Positions 28,019 to 37,023 of a stretch of DNA of 64,000 nt are shown here, piece after piece. Position 1 is the stretch's first letter; each line of letters begins with the position of its first letter. The translations under genes and the position numbers were made by a program. A model generated the notes under the pieces. That model did not search any database and was not told where the DNA came from. It saw nothing but the letters and a program-made list of their open reading frames with translations. This stretch comes from Paenibacillus polymyxa (GTDB lineage: Bacteria > Bacillota > Bacilli > Paenibacillales > Paenibacillaceae): positions 4,649,501 through 4,713,500 of the forward strand of contig NZ_CP015423.1 of NCBI RefSeq assembly GCF_001719045.1. Direction: 5' to 3'.

Positions 28019-29449
28019 ATGCGCAAAACTAAGATTGTATGTACCATCGGTCCTTCCAGTGAGTCATTGGAAAATGTGAAGAAACTGATTTTGGCTGGTA
28101 TGAACGTAGCCCGCCTGAATTTCTCTCACGGTGATTTCGAGGAGCATGGCAACCGGATTAAAAACATCCGTCAAGCTTGTAAGGAGCTTAACAAAAACGT
28201 TGCTATTTTGCTCGATACGAAGGGGCCGGAAATCCGGACAGGAAAGCTCGAAGTTGAACCTATTGAGCTTGTTCAGGACGAGTTCATTACGCTGACAACG
28301 GAAGAAATTCTCGGTACGCAAGATCGTATTTCCATTACGTACAAAGATCTTCCCTCGGACGTGGAGCCCGGCTCCACCATTCTGATCGACGATGGTCTGA
28401 TCGGACTCACCGTTATTGAAGTATCAGGCACTGAAATCAAATGCCGCATTGTTAATGGTGGAACGATCAAAAGCAAGAAGGGCGTTAACGTTCCAGGCGT
28501 TGCTATTTCTTTGCCTGGTATTACCGAAAAAGATGCTAATGATATCATTTTCGGTATTGAGCAGGACATTGATTTCATCGCGGCTTCTTTTGTTCGTAAA
28601 GCAAGTGACGTTCTGGAAATCCGTGAATTGCTGGCGAAACACAACGCAAGTCATATCCAAATCATTTCCAAAATAGAAAATCAGCAAGGTGTTGACAACC
28701 TGGATGAAATTTTGGAAGCTTCGGATGGTCTGATGGTTGCCCGTGGTGACCTCGGTGTGGAAATTCCTGCTGAAGAAGTGCCTCTGGCGCAAAAATTGAT
28801 GATTAACAAATGTAATGTAGCTGGCAAGCCTGTTATTACGGCAACACAGATGTTGGATTCCATGCAACGTAACCCGCGTCCGACTCGTGCGGAAGCAAGT
28901 GACGTGGCGAATGCTATTTTTGACGGAACAGACGCAATTATGCTGTCCGGCGAAACAGCAGCGGGTAAATATCCGGTAGAATCCGTATTGACGATGTCAC
29001 GTATTGCAGAAAAAGCTGAGTCCTCTCTGAACTACCGTGATTTGTTCAAGAAACAAAGAACGGCTCAAGAAATTAGTATTACAGAAGCAATCAGTCAATC
29101 TGTTTCTATTTCTGCACTTGACCTGCATGCCAAAGCGATCCTGACGTCCACACAAAGCGGAACAACGGCGCGTATGATTTCTAAATACCGTCCTGAAGCT
29201 CCAATTGTTGCTGTGACAACACAGGAAAGAACAGTTCGCCGTTTGGCTCTGATCTGGGGCGTACATGCAGTACAAGGCAGACCAGTCGTTGACACAACAG
29301 ATAGTCTGTTTGACAACGCACTGGAAGGCGGTCGCAAATCTGGCCTCGTTAAAGAGGGCGATTTGGTTGTAATTACTGCGGGCGTACCTCTTGGTGATTC
29401 CGGTTCTACGAACCTGATCAAAATTAGCTGCGTTCCAGCACAAGCGTAA
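28019..29449 (+). CDS. pyk: Pyruvate kinase
   Basis: The ATG at 28019 follows CGGAGGA, while the frame extends uselessly to 27965. The 476-residue enzyme has the N-terminal [36 protein letters not shown], the catalytic [10 protein letters not shown] lysine region, and [12 protein letters not shown]. It converts phosphoenolpyruvate and ADP to pyruvate and ATP. Bacillus and Geobacillus pyruvate kinases carry an extra C-terminal PEP-utiliser domain and reach about 585 residues; this one lacks it and has the plain A-B-C domain layout. Confidence 0.95.
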   Translation: MRKTKIVCTIGPSSESLENVKKLILAGMNVARLNFSHGDFEEHGNRIKNIRQACKELNKNVAILLDTKGPEIRTGKLEVEPIELVQDEFITLTTEEILGTQDRISITYKDLPSDVEPGSTILIDDGLIGLTVIEVSGTEIKCRIVNGGTIKSKKGVNVPGVAISLPGITEKDANDIIFGIEQDIDFIAASFVRKASDVLEIRELLAKHNASHIQIISKIENQQGVDNLDEILEASDGLMVARGDLGVEIPAEEVPLAQKLMINKCNVAGKPVITATQMLDSMQRNPRPTRAEASDVANAIFDGTDAIMLSGETAAGKYPVESVLTMSRIAEKAESSLNYRDLFKKQRTAQEISITEAISQSVSISALDLHAKAILTSTQSGTTARMISKYRPEAPIVAVTTQERTVRRLALIWGVHAVQGRPVVDTTDSLFDNALEGGRKSGLVKEGDLVVITAGVPLGDSGSTNLIKISCVPAQA

Positions 29450-29498
29450 TTAAAGTCTCCATGACATAATAACGAAGCTGTATCGTTACAACAAGCAA

Positions 29499-29539
29499 AA
29501 GAGCATTCAAGTCAATAAGACTTGGATGCTCTTTTTTTT
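29499..29539 (+). terminator. Terminator of pyk
   Basis: A 15-bp stem AAGAGCATTCAAGTC/GACTTGGATGCTCTT with one mismatch and a 5-nt loop is followed by at least seven T. It also sits just after the end of the convergent LysR gene and may serve both. Confidence 0.88.
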
Positions 29540-29546
29540 ATGTTCT

Positions 29547-30452
29547 CTAGCTTTTCATTTCCAGTCCTTCTCGTCGTATGAAATCAAGAAATGCCTGTTG
29601 CATCAAGTTCATGTGTGTATCTTGTTGATACACGATGTTTATTTGATAATGGCTCCTTTGGTTATCAGCCTCGGGATAAGGGAGCCATTCCACCGAGGGA
29701 GCAGCATTTTCATTATTATCCACTCCGCTTGCAGGAAAGAAGGCAAGCGCTTCTCCGCCGCTTACGACTTGCTTTACCGCTTCCCAAGAGTTGATTTCCA
29801 GATGAGGCTTAACTAGCGAAGAATACTGATCTACAACTGATGAACCGCTATATTTTACCCATGTGTGCTTGTCCAGCACATCGGGTCCAGCGACCTCCTC
29901 TAATTTGAATGCAGGTGCAAGTGCAGATGCAGAACGGATAACTCCTACTTGATCAGAAGCCACTGGCTCTGCCACCGTATACTCTGGAAGAGAATCTCTA
30001 TCGTCGAGAAAAGCAAAATCAATTTCCCCCTGTTTCAGTAGTTGCTTAATTGCATCCGGGGATTGAATATCCAACTGAATACGACAATCTGGATACCGCT
30101 CAGCAAACTTAGTCATCAAAGTGGGGAGGAGATACGTACCTGATATCGACTCTGCACTCAGATGTAATTGACCCTGTGACTCTTCTGTCAGTTCATCTAC
30201 AGCTTGTCTAGCTTCTTGCTCCAGAGAGATGATCTGCTTTGCGTAAGGTAATAATTTTTTTCCAGCTTCCGTTAGTATAATCCTGCCTTGTTGAAGAGAG
30301 AATAGGGAAACACCCATTTCCTTTTCCAAGCTCTTCATATGAAAGCTGACGGTAGGTTGTTTGACTTGCAAAGCTTCGGCCACATCCGTCGCCTTATGGA
30401 ATTTGTCGATCAGCATTAAAATACGCAATTTTAGAATATTCATGGAATCCAA
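29547..30452 (-). CDS. LysR family transcriptional regulator
   Basis: A 301-residue protein with an N-terminal winged helix (KLRILMLIDKFHKATDVAEALQVKQPTVSFHMKSLEKEMG, residues about 8 to 47 in two parts) and a type 2 periplasmic-binding effector domain from about residue 90. The TTG at 30452 has AAGGAG 5 nt upstream; an ATG three codons later is an alternative. LysR proteins usually control a divergent gene, here pstS 200 bp away, but the pst genes have their own Pho signals. The ligand is unknown. The first residues of the HTH are more like the CysB/YwfK subgroup; this is a weak impression. Confidence 0.85.
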   Translation of the reverse strand: MDSMNILKLRILMLIDKFHKATDVAEALQVKQPTVSFHMKSLEKEMGVSLFSLQQGRIILTEAGKKLLPYAKQIISLEQEARQAVDELTEESQGQLHLSAESISGTYLLPTLMTKFAERYPDCRIQLDIQSPDAIKQLLKQGEIDFAFLDDRDSLPEYTVAEPVASDQVGVIRSASALAPAFKLEEVAGPDVLDKHTWVKYSGSSVVDQYSSLVKPHLEINSWEAVKQVVSGGEALAFFPASGVDNNENAAPSVEWLPYPEADNQRSHYQINIVYQQDTHMNLMQQAFLDFIRREGLEMKS

Positions 30453-30470
30453 CAGCTCTCCTTATATGTC

Positions 30471-30484
30471 ATTCATATGTGAAT
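30471..30484. promoter_or_regulatory. Inverted repeat, possible LysR operator
   Basis: ATTCA-TATG-TGAAT lies 19 bp upstream of the LysR start, in the right place for autoregulation. It is short and could be chance. Confidence 0.3.
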
Positions 30485-30534
30485 TTCAAACTATAGATTA
30501 ATTATATACCGAAAAATAATTTATCTATCAATAT

Positions 30535-30588
30535 TTTATATTTGTTTTACAAAACCACGTCGTTCGTCTAACATTCCAGGCCTACAAT
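30535..30588 (+). promoter_or_regulatory. Candidate PhoP-box promoter of pstS
   Basis: TTTATA at 30535, TTTACA at 30546 and CTAACA at 30568 sit on one 11-bp register (one poor repeat at 30557). The last ends 9 nt before the -10-like TACAAT at 30583. This matches the known Bacillus PhoP box TT(A/C/T)A(C/T)A repeated with 5-bp spacers. Confidence 0.55.
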
Positions 30589-30650
30589 GTAAAAGTGTTG
30601 ATGGTCATAAATAAAAAACCGTCACTTAACTAAGGGGAGGACAATAAAAA

Positions 30651-31574
30651 ATGTTGAAAAAATGGCCGTTCATTCTGATGACTCTCACCATGGTATTTGC
30701 ACTTGCAGCTTGCGGATCAGGTAACAATGCTGCACCACAAGGAGAAGCTGCTACAGGAACAGACAATAAAGCAGCTGCTGAACTGACAGGAAACATTCTG
30801 GCTGTTGGCTCCACTGCACTTCAACCATTGGTAGAGCAAGCGGGACAAAAATTTATGGCTGTCGATAAATATAAAGGCATTGCAGTTCAAGTGCAGGGCG
30901 GCGGTAGCGGTACTGGCTTGACTCAGGTTTCCGGCGGACAAGCGGACATCGGTAACTCCGACGTGTTTGCAAAAGAAAAACTGGAGAGCGGCGCAGATGA
31001 GCTGGTCGATCACCAAGTAGCTGTTGTAGCCATGTCAGCGGTAGCGAATCCTAAAGTAGGCGTTACAGACCTGAAAAAAGATCAATTGGTACAAATCTTT
31101 ACAGGTAAAATCACGAACTGGAAAGAAATTGGCGGTGCGGATCAAAAAATCGTTATTGTAAACCGTCCAAGCAGCTCCGGTACTCGTGCAACATTTGAAA
31201 AATACGCATTGGGACAAAAAACAGAAGATCTGCCGGGCTCCATTCAAGAAGATTCCTCCGGTACTGTGAAAAAGCTGATTGCTGAAACACCGGGTGCGAT
31301 TGGTTATCTGGCTCTGTCCTACATCGACAACACAGTAACTGCTTTGAAATACGATGGCGTTGAAGCTAACGTTGAAAATGTAGAACAAGGTAAATATCCA
31401 GTGTGGGCTTACGAGCATATGTACACTAAAGGTGAGCCAAAAGAGCATGTGAAAGCATTTCTGGACTACATTCTGTCAGATGAAATCCAAAAAACGGATG
31501 TCGTAGACTTGGGATACATTCCAGTAGCAGGTATGCAAGTGAAACGTGATGCTGACGGTAATATCACGAAATAA
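30651..31574 (+). CDS. pstS: Phosphate ABC transporter substrate-binding lipoprotein PstS
   Basis: A 307-residue protein with AGGGGAGG before its ATG. The N-terminus is a lipoprotein signal with the lipobox LAAC and the lipidated Cys21. The mature part has the phosphate-binding loops GSTALQPLVEQA, GGGSGTGLTQVSGGQADIGNSD and NRPSSSGTRATFEKY. It catches phosphate outside the membrane for PstCA. It is the first gene of pstSCAB and a hairpin after it probably gives it higher expression than the permease genes. Confidence 0.95.
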   Translation: MLKKWPFILMTLTMVFALAACGSGNNAAPQGEAATGTDNKAAAELTGNILAVGSTALQPLVEQAGQKFMAVDKYKGIAVQVQGGGSGTGLTQVSGGQADIGNSDVFAKEKLESGADELVDHQVAVVAMSAVANPKVGVTDLKKDQLVQIFTGKITNWKEIGGADQKIVIVNRPSSSGTRATFEKYALGQKTEDLPGSIQEDSSGTVKKLIAETPGAIGYLALSYIDNTVTALKYDGVEANVENVEQGKYPVWAYEHMYTKGEPKEHVKAFLDYILSDEIQKTDVVDLGYIPVAGMQVKRDADGNITK

Positions 31575-31625
31575 GGAGAGTCACACCTCCTGTTCGATGA
31601 ACGCAGCTAACGCGAGTATATTCAC

Positions 31626-31662
31626 GAAGAAGAGGCGGACTAGCGTCCGGCCTCTATTCTTC
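31626..31662 (+). repeat. Hairpin between pstS and pstC
   Basis: The arms GAAGAAGAGGCGGAC and GTCCGGCCTCTATTCTTC pair with small interruptions around a 4-nt loop, and no T run follows. It may partly stop or protect the mRNA so that pstS exceeds pstCAB. Confidence 0.55.
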
Positions 31663-31680
31663 GGTTAAAGGAGTTACAGT

Positions 31681-32613
31681 ATGGAACCAATTGAAGGGAA
31701 GGCATACATGGAACAGAATAAACGATCCCGAGTTATGAAAGAAAGACATTACTGGGAAGAATGGACCGGCCGCATATATACGTCGGTTTGTGTCGTTTTT
31801 TTAGTTGCAGTCATTGTCTCCATCGTATATTTTGTTGCCTCCAAAGGTGTAGCTACATTTGCGGTGAATGGAGTCAGTCTGCGAGAGTTTTTCTTTGGAA
31901 CCAAATGGAGCCCGGATGGCGAACCTAAGTCCTTCGGCGCGCTTCCGTTTATTACGGGTTCTTTTGCAGTAACCATACTGGCGGCTTTAATTGCCAGTCC
32001 GCTCAGCTTATGTGCGGCTTTATTTATGACGGAAATCGTGCCGAAATCGGGTAAACGTATCCTTCAACCTGCGATTGAATTATTATCCGGTATTCCGTCT
32101 GTTGTATATGGCTTTGTCGGCTTGACCGTGATCGTCCCGCTACTTCGGAACGTGTTTGGAGGACAAGGCATCGGCATTCTGGCAGGCTGCCTAGTGTTGT
32201 CAGTCATGATTTTGCCGACGATTACGAGTATTATGGCGGATGCGTTGTCTTCCTTGCCGGGGGGGCTACGTGAATCCTCTTATGCTTTGGGTGCTACCCG
32301 CTGGCAGACAATTGCCCGTGTTATTATTCCGACGCTGTTGCCTGCTCTTTTGACAGGAATTATTCTCGGTATGGCTCGTGCCTTCGGAGAAGCGTTGGCT
32401 GTACAGATGGTAATCGGGAATGCTCCGCATATACCGCATTCCTTGCTGGAATCCGCTTCGACCTTGACCAGTGTCATTACACTAAGCATGGGTAATACAG
32501 CGATGGGCTCCGTTCATAACAATGCTCTCTGGAGCATGGCGCTTGTTCTTCTGCTCATGACATTCATTTTCGTGCTGCTGGTAAGGCTGCTTGAAAGGAG
32601 AAACCGGGTTTGA
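31681..32613 (+). CDS. pstC: Phosphate ABC transporter permease PstC
   Basis: A 310-residue membrane protein with AAAGGAG 7 nt before its ATG. It shows about six membrane segments and the binding-protein-dependent permease loop (SSLPGGLRESSYALGATRWQTI near residue 190; EAA motif equivalent), plus the GIPSVVYGFVGL stretch typical of PstC. It forms the channel with PstA. Its stop overlaps the pstA start by one base. Confidence 0.93.
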   Translation: MEPIEGKAYMEQNKRSRVMKERHYWEEWTGRIYTSVCVVFLVAVIVSIVYFVASKGVATFAVNGVSLREFFFGTKWSPDGEPKSFGALPFITGSFAVTILAALIASPLSLCAALFMTEIVPKSGKRILQPAIELLSGIPSVVYGFVGLTVIVPLLRNVFGGQGIGILAGCLVLSVMILPTITSIMADALSSLPGGLRESSYALGATRWQTIARVIIPTLLPALLTGIILGMARAFGEALAVQMVIGNAPHIPHSLLESASTLTSVITLSMGNTAMGSVHNNALWSMALVLLLMTFIFVLLVRLLERRNRV

Positions 32614-33509
32614 TGAAAGCTAAAACGACCGACAAGATCGCTACATTTGTAATCTGTTTCTTCGCCTTGTTCATTGTTGCACTTTTGGTTGGATTACTGG
32701 GCTTCATTTTGGCCCGCGGAGTCAGTCATATTTCTTTTGACTTTTTAACCAGTGCTCCCCAAACATTACGTGCAGGCGGTGGTATTGGCCCACAACTATT
32801 TAATTCCGTATTTTTGTTAATCTTAACTTTGATTATCACCATTCCGATTGGCTGGGGCGCAGGTATTTACATGGCGCAATATGCAAAGCCGGGGAAAATT
32901 ACGGACTTTATACGACTTGTCGTCGAAGTATTGTCCTCCTTCCCATCTATCGTCATCGGATTGTTTGGACTACTACTTATCGTAAATACGTTTGATTTTG
33001 GCTTTTCCCTCTTATCAGGAGCCTTGGCTTTGGCCGTATTTAACCTGCCGCTGATGGTTCGCACAACTGAGCAGGCTTTCCGAGCTGTGCCGAAGGAGCA
33101 AAAGGAAGCTGGACTTGCGCTTGGATTGTCCAAGTGGAAAATTATCACCTCCATTTTGTTGCCAGCTGCGCTGCCAAGCTTGATTACGGGTACCATTTTG
33201 GCCGCAGGCCGTATTTTCGGGGAAGCCGCCGCATTGCTGTTTACAGCAGGGATGAGTACGCCGCCGCTTGATTTTACTGATTGGAATCCATTGCATGCTA
33301 GATCGCCTATTAACCCGATGCGACCTGCTGAGACATTGGCTGTTCATATTTGGAAGGTCAACAGTGAGGGGATTGCTCCTGACTCTAAAGATATTGCTGC
33401 AGGCGCTTCTGCCGTACTGGTGCTGCTTGTGCTTGCATTCAACTTGAGTGCAAGATGGTTCGGAAGAGTTGTATACCGCCGTCTGACAGCTGCCAAACGT
33501 ATGGATTAG
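32613..33509 (+). CDS. pstA: Phosphate ABC transporter permease PstA
   Basis: A 298-residue membrane protein beginning at a TGATG overlap with pstC, with AAGGAG 12 nt upstream. It has six likely membrane segments, the [13 protein letters not shown] segment and the permease loop [19 protein letters not shown] that contacts the ATPase. It pairs with PstC in the phosphate channel. pstB follows after 17 nt. Confidence 0.93.
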   Translation: MKAKTTDKIATFVICFFALFIVALLVGLLGFILARGVSHISFDFLTSAPQTLRAGGGIGPQLFNSVFLLILTLIITIPIGWGAGIYMAQYAKPGKITDFIRLVVEVLSSFPSIVIGLFGLLLIVNTFDFGFSLLSGALALAVFNLPLMVRTTEQAFRAVPKEQKEAGLALGLSKWKIITSILLPAALPSLITGTILAAGRIFGEAAALLFTAGMSTPPLDFTDWNPLHARSPINPMRPAETLAVHIWKVNSEGIAPDSKDIAAGASAVLVLLVLAFNLSARWFGRVVYRRLTAAKRMD

Positions 33510-33526
33510 AAAGGGGATGGAGAACA

Positions 33527-34369
33527 ATGGAACATGTGATTACGCGAACGGTAAAAACCGCCGCACCAGCAACATCCGTTCAGTCTACGCGTTCGGAACA
33601 GCTTGCGGGGCAACCGCCGCATCCGTTCAGTACTGAGGATTTGAGTATTTATTATGGCAGCTTTGAGGCTGTGAAAAAAGTGAATCTGGCCTTTCCGGAA
33701 CAGACAGTGACTGCCCTGATCGGGCCTTCCGGCTGCGGTAAATCGACCTTTTTGCGCTCCCTTAATCGGATGAATGATGAGATTGCGTCTTCCTCTACAA
33801 CGGGGCACATCTGGATGGATGGACAGGATTTGACGGCACCGGAAACGGACGTGATCAAGCTGCGTCAGCAAATTGGCATGGTGTGGCAACGTCCCAACCC
33901 TTTTTACAAATCCATTTACAATAATATCGCCTTCGGTCCCAAATACCGTGGGGTGCGCAAGAAGAAACAGCTTGATGAAATCGTCGAAAGCAGCCTGCGT
34001 AAAGCAGCATTATGGGATGAGGTCAAGGATCGCCTTCACGACTCCGCTCTGGCGCTGTCTGGCGGGCAACAGCAGCGGCTTTGCATTGCACGTGCACTAT
34101 CCGTTCAGCCGAAAATTCTATTGCTTGACGAGCCAGCTTCCGCGCTGGACCCTGTGTCTACAGGCAAGGTAGAAGAGCTCATCACCGAATTAAAAAAAGA
34201 ACTGCGCATCGTTATTGTGACGCACAATATGCAGCAGGCTGCACGAATTTCCGATTATACTGCTTATTTTTATATTGGAAGTCTTGTTGAACATGGGAAA
34301 ACGAACGATATTTTCACGAATCCTGAAAATGAGCTGACTCAGGAGTACATCATGGGTCGATTTGGTTAA
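33527..34369 (+). CDS. pstB: Phosphate ABC transporter ATPase PstB (copy 1)
   Basis: The ATG at 33527 follows AAGGGGATGGAG; the frame is open to 33455 inside pstA. The 280-residue ATPase has Walker [10 protein letters not shown], the Q-loop ([11 protein letters not shown]), the signature LSGGQQQR and Walker [10 protein letters not shown]. It has an N-terminal extension of about 35 residues that is rich in Thr, Ala and Gln and absent from copy 2 at 48019. No phoU follows; a terminator does. Confidence 0.93.
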   Translation: MEHVITRTVKTAAPATSVQSTRSEQLAGQPPHPFSTEDLSIYYGSFEAVKKVNLAFPEQTVTALIGPSGCGKSTFLRSLNRMNDEIASSSTTGHIWMDGQDLTAPETDVIKLRQQIGMVWQRPNPFYKSIYNNIAFGPKYRGVRKKKQLDEIVESSLRKAALWDEVKDRLHDSALALSGGQQQRLCIARALSVQPKILLLDEPASALDPVSTGKVEELITELKKELRIVIVTHNMQQAARISDYTAYFYIGSLVEHGKTNDIFTNPENELTQEYIMGRFG

Positions 34370-34410
34370 GCGATGTTGCTCATCGACCTACTATATATGA
34401 GCTGCACGTA

Positions 34411-34452
34411 AAATCCTCTTACTAATCCAGCATTAGTAAGAGGATTTTTATT
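34411..34452 (+). terminator. Terminator of pstSCAB
   Basis: A perfect 15-bp stem AAATCCTCTTACTAA/TTAGTAAGAGGATTT with a 7-nt loop is followed by TTATTG. Confidence 0.88.
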
Positions 34453-34501
34453 GTGTTCAACGTTTTGTAACTTTTTTAATCTATTAGTAAATTAAAATAT
34501 A

Positions 34502-34530
34502 TTGATCGTTTGGGTATATTTTCATATAAT
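34502..34530 (+). promoter_or_regulatory. Likely sigma-A promoter of the pectate lyase gene
   Basis: TTGATC and a perfect TATAAT are 17 bp apart, about 130 nt before the start codon. The long leader between holds no fold I can name. Confidence 0.65.
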
Positions 34531-34657
34531 ACAACTAACTATTTATCATGCATAAATAGTGGTTTAGTTCCCCTCGCTATCAAAAAGAATCTTCAGCAAG
34601 AATAAATAGGGTTAAACTGAACACAATTACCCAAATCAAAATAAGGGAGAGGTTCAA

Positions 34658-35947
34658 ATGAAGAAGAAGATGTGTCCAACCGTAAAGATGATAGCGCTTT
34701 CAAGTTTGGCGATTACAGTAACGTCAGGACTCCTAAGTCCCTCATGGGCTGCGGCACAGGAGATGATGCCGACTACATATGATTCAGGACGTGAATCGGC
34801 AACTGCTTCTTATGAACTTACCACAGATTCAGCTGTGGGACGGGACGTTTATGGTAGTGATGTAAATTCAGGTGTTCTGGATCGTGAGCCATTATTTGGG
34901 CTGTCGGCTGTGGCGAAGCCAACCGCTGTTGTGAATACAGACAGCCTCCTGAACAAAATGCGCGACTTTAGCAAGTTTTCTACGGGGAATATATCCAAGG
35001 ATACGACGCTTGCCTTAAATATTGTATCCTGGCAATTGCCGCATGGCGGATTCTTCAAAGCTATGGAAAAGAATTATAAATCCAAATGGGATGGCAAAGC
35101 TGCACGCTCCACATGGAAAAGCAAGGATGGTGTTGAACTCGGAACGTTTGATAACGAGGCCACGACAACCGAGATTCGCTTTTTAGCGGATGTATACAAA
35201 AAAACCAAAAATAAAGATATTAAGAACAGTGTACAAAAAGCAGTCGACTTTGTACTAACCTCTCAATATTCCTCAGGTGGCTGGCCTCAAGTATACCCTA
35301 AACGTGGTAATTATTCCGATGCTGTAACTTATAATGATGATGCGATGGTCAGAGTTATGGTTTTGGCTGACGATATTGTGAACAAGAAGCAGCCGTTTGA
35401 TAGCGATATTCTGGATAACTCTTACCGCTCCAGACTTCAGCAAGCGCTAAACAAAGGTATCGAGTACACAATTAAATCTCAAATTGTAAATAATGGTACA
35501 CCAACAATCTGGGGTGCACAGCACGATCCGGCTACTTATGCATCTGTTGAAGCCCGGGCATTTGAGTTACCTTCCAAAACAACTACGGAATCAGTAGGCA
35601 TTACTGCTTTTCTCATGTCCCAGCCGCAAACCGCTGAAGTGAAAAAAGCGGCTCAGAGTGCTTTGAAATGGTTTGACGCGAACCGAATCGACGGTATCAA
35701 ATACAATCGTCAAGGTCCGGAGTTCTTCCAAAAGGACGCATCGAGCGTAATGTGGTATCGGTTCTATAATGTGGAAGACAATAAATATTTCTTTTCAGAC
35801 CGGGATGGCAAAAAGTATACCGACATCATGAAAATTAGTGAGGAAAGACGACTTGGTTACGCCTGGGCGGGAAGCCAGGCTAAGAGCTTGCTCAAGCTGG
35901 CTTCGGATAGCGGATATTATAAACTGTCCAAGCCGTTGCCACAATAA
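34658..35947 (+). CDS. Secreted pectate lyase, polysaccharide lyase family 10
   Basis: A 429-residue protein with GGGAGAGG before its ATG. A Sec signal peptide is clear (basic MKKK start, hydrophobic core, predicted cleavage after SWAAA near residue 33), followed by a low-complexity linker of about 70 residues. The catalytic part has the PL10 features HGGFFKAM, TFDNEATTTEIRFLADVYK, GGWPQVYP, TYNDDAMVRVM and the C-terminal GYAWAG. It should cut polygalacturonate by beta-elimination outside the cell, with calcium. This is a plant cell-wall degradation gene inserted in an otherwise housekeeping block, with its own promoter and terminator. Confidence 0.9.
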   Translation: MKKKMCPTVKMIALSSLAITVTSGLLSPSWAAAQEMMPTTYDSGRESATASYELTTDSAVGRDVYGSDVNSGVLDREPLFGLSAVAKPTAVVNTDSLLNKMRDFSKFSTGNISKDTTLALNIVSWQLPHGGFFKAMEKNYKSKWDGKAARSTWKSKDGVELGTFDNEATTTEIRFLADVYKKTKNKDIKNSVQKAVDFVLTSQYSSGGWPQVYPKRGNYSDAVTYNDDAMVRVMVLADDIVNKKQPFDSDILDNSYRSRLQQALNKGIEYTIKSQIVNNGTPTIWGAQHDPATYASVEARAFELPSKTTTESVGITAFLMSQPQTAEVKKAAQSALKWFDANRIDGIKYNRQGPEFFQKDASSVMWYRFYNVEDNKYFFSDRDGKKYTDIMKISEERRLGYAWAGSQAKSLLKLASDSGYYKLSKPLPQ

Positions 35948-35972
35948 TAAAGGCATTATTATATATGATTGG

Positions 35973-36006
35973 AGAGGGCGGACCGTTCGGTCTGCCCTCT
36001 TTTTGT
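35973..36006 (+). terminator. Terminator of the pectate lyase gene
   Basis: The stem AGAGGGCGGACC/GGTCTGCCCTCT with a 4-nt loop is followed by five T. Confidence 0.88.
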
Positions 36007-36081
36007 TCCCGGGCTGTAAATATGGTTTAATGGAGAGAGGGCAAAATAGAGATAAAGATGCACAAAGATAGGAGAGCTTGT

Positions 36082-36600
36082 ATGACTCAAGAGGAGAAAC
36101 AAACGGAATTACGCTGGTATGGCGCACCGCTACGCGTCCGTTATCAGGAAAGCGACCAGATGGGGGTCGTATATCATGCAAATTATTTGAACTGGTTTGA
36201 GATCGGGCGTACCGAAATGATCCGACAGGCGGGTTTTAACTATCGGAGTATGGAGGAACGAGGAGTCTTGCTGCCAGTTATTGAAATCAATGCGAAATAT
36301 GCGAGTCCTGCTCGATATGATGATTTAATTACCATTTATACCGCAATTACGGACTTCTCCAGACTGCGTCTAAACTATATCTATGAGGTTCGACGGGTAA
36401 CGGAAGATGAGCATCAAAGGTATTTGGGAAAGGTATGGACCCAGGCAGACACGCTGCCGGGAGAGCTGCTTGTCACAGGGATGACACGGCACGTATGGTT
36501 GAACACCCAATGGAAGCCCGTTCGACTGGATCAGGCGCTACCTGAGCTGTACACTGCATTAAGGTTTGCTTTTACAGGCGGGGAGGGACAGAAGTCATGA
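36082..36600 (+). CDS. Acyl-CoA thioesterase, YbgC/4-hydroxybenzoyl-CoA type
   Basis: The ATG at 36082 is preferred to 36058 because TAGGAGAG lies just before it. The 172-residue hot-dog protein carries RYQESDQMGVVYHANYLNWFEIGRTEMIR, split around the catalytic Asp of the DQMG(V/H)VYHANY motif near residue 25, typical of the YbgC group that hydrolyses short acyl-CoA. Its stop overlaps the fxsA start (ATGA), so the two are coupled. The physiological substrate is unknown. Confidence 0.85.
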   Translation: MTQEEKQTELRWYGAPLRVRYQESDQMGVVYHANYLNWFEIGRTEMIRQAGFNYRSMEERGVLLPVIEINAKYASPARYDDLITIYTAITDFSRLRLNYIYEVRRVTEDEHQRYLGKVWTQADTLPGELLVTGMTRHVWLNTQWKPVRLDQALPELYTALRFAFTGGEGQKS

Positions 36601-36995
36601 TGATGCGTAAACGTCTGTGGCTGTTGCTGCTGCTCATTCCTTTGGCGGAGCTGTACGGGTTTATATGGGTAAGTCACTGGATTGGAGCGGGCAAAACGAT
36701 TTTACTCATCATTCTGACGACCCTAATCGGGGCTGCCATGATGCAATTTGAAGGTCGTAAGGTGATTGCCGATGCGAAAAATGAAATGAACCGGGGACAA
36801 ATGCCCGGCCGTAAAATGCTGGATGGATTATGTGTCTTTTTCGGTGGGAGTTTGCTGCTTATCCCTGGATTTTTAACAGATATTATTGGTTTTACGTTGG
36901 TGTTTCCTTTAACACGAGCGTTGTACCGACGCTTTTTATTGAAGTGGCTGGAGAAAAAAATGAAAAACGGCAGTATTACGTTTCGGCGGTTTTGA
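36597..36995 (+). CDS. fxsA: FxsA family membrane protein
   Basis: A 132-residue membrane protein that overlaps the thioesterase stop by four bases. Hydrophobic segments at about 5 to 20, 25 to 45 and 75 to 100, with the motif LIPLAELYGFIWV and LLLIPGFLTDIIGF, define the FxsA family. In E. coli FxsA affects exclusion of phage T7 by F plasmid; the normal role is not known. In Bacillus the equivalent gene (ytzA) also lies between pyk and ytvI. Confidence 0.88.
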   Translation: MMMRKRLWLLLLLIPLAELYGFIWVSHWIGAGKTILLIILTTLIGAAMMQFEGRKVIADAKNEMNRGQMPGRKMLDGLCVFFGGSLLLIPGFLTDIIGFTLVFPLTRALYRRFLLKWLEKKMKNGSITFRRF

Positions 36996-37012
36996 CGTGA
37001 GCTGCCGTTTTC
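36963..37012. terminator. Shared terminator between fxsA and ytvI
   Basis: AAAACGGCAG inside the end of fxsA pairs perfectly with CTGCCGTTTT at 37002. The loop is long (28 nt). T runs on both strands suggest use by the two convergent genes. Confidence 0.6.
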
Positions 37013-37023
37013 CTATCCATGAT

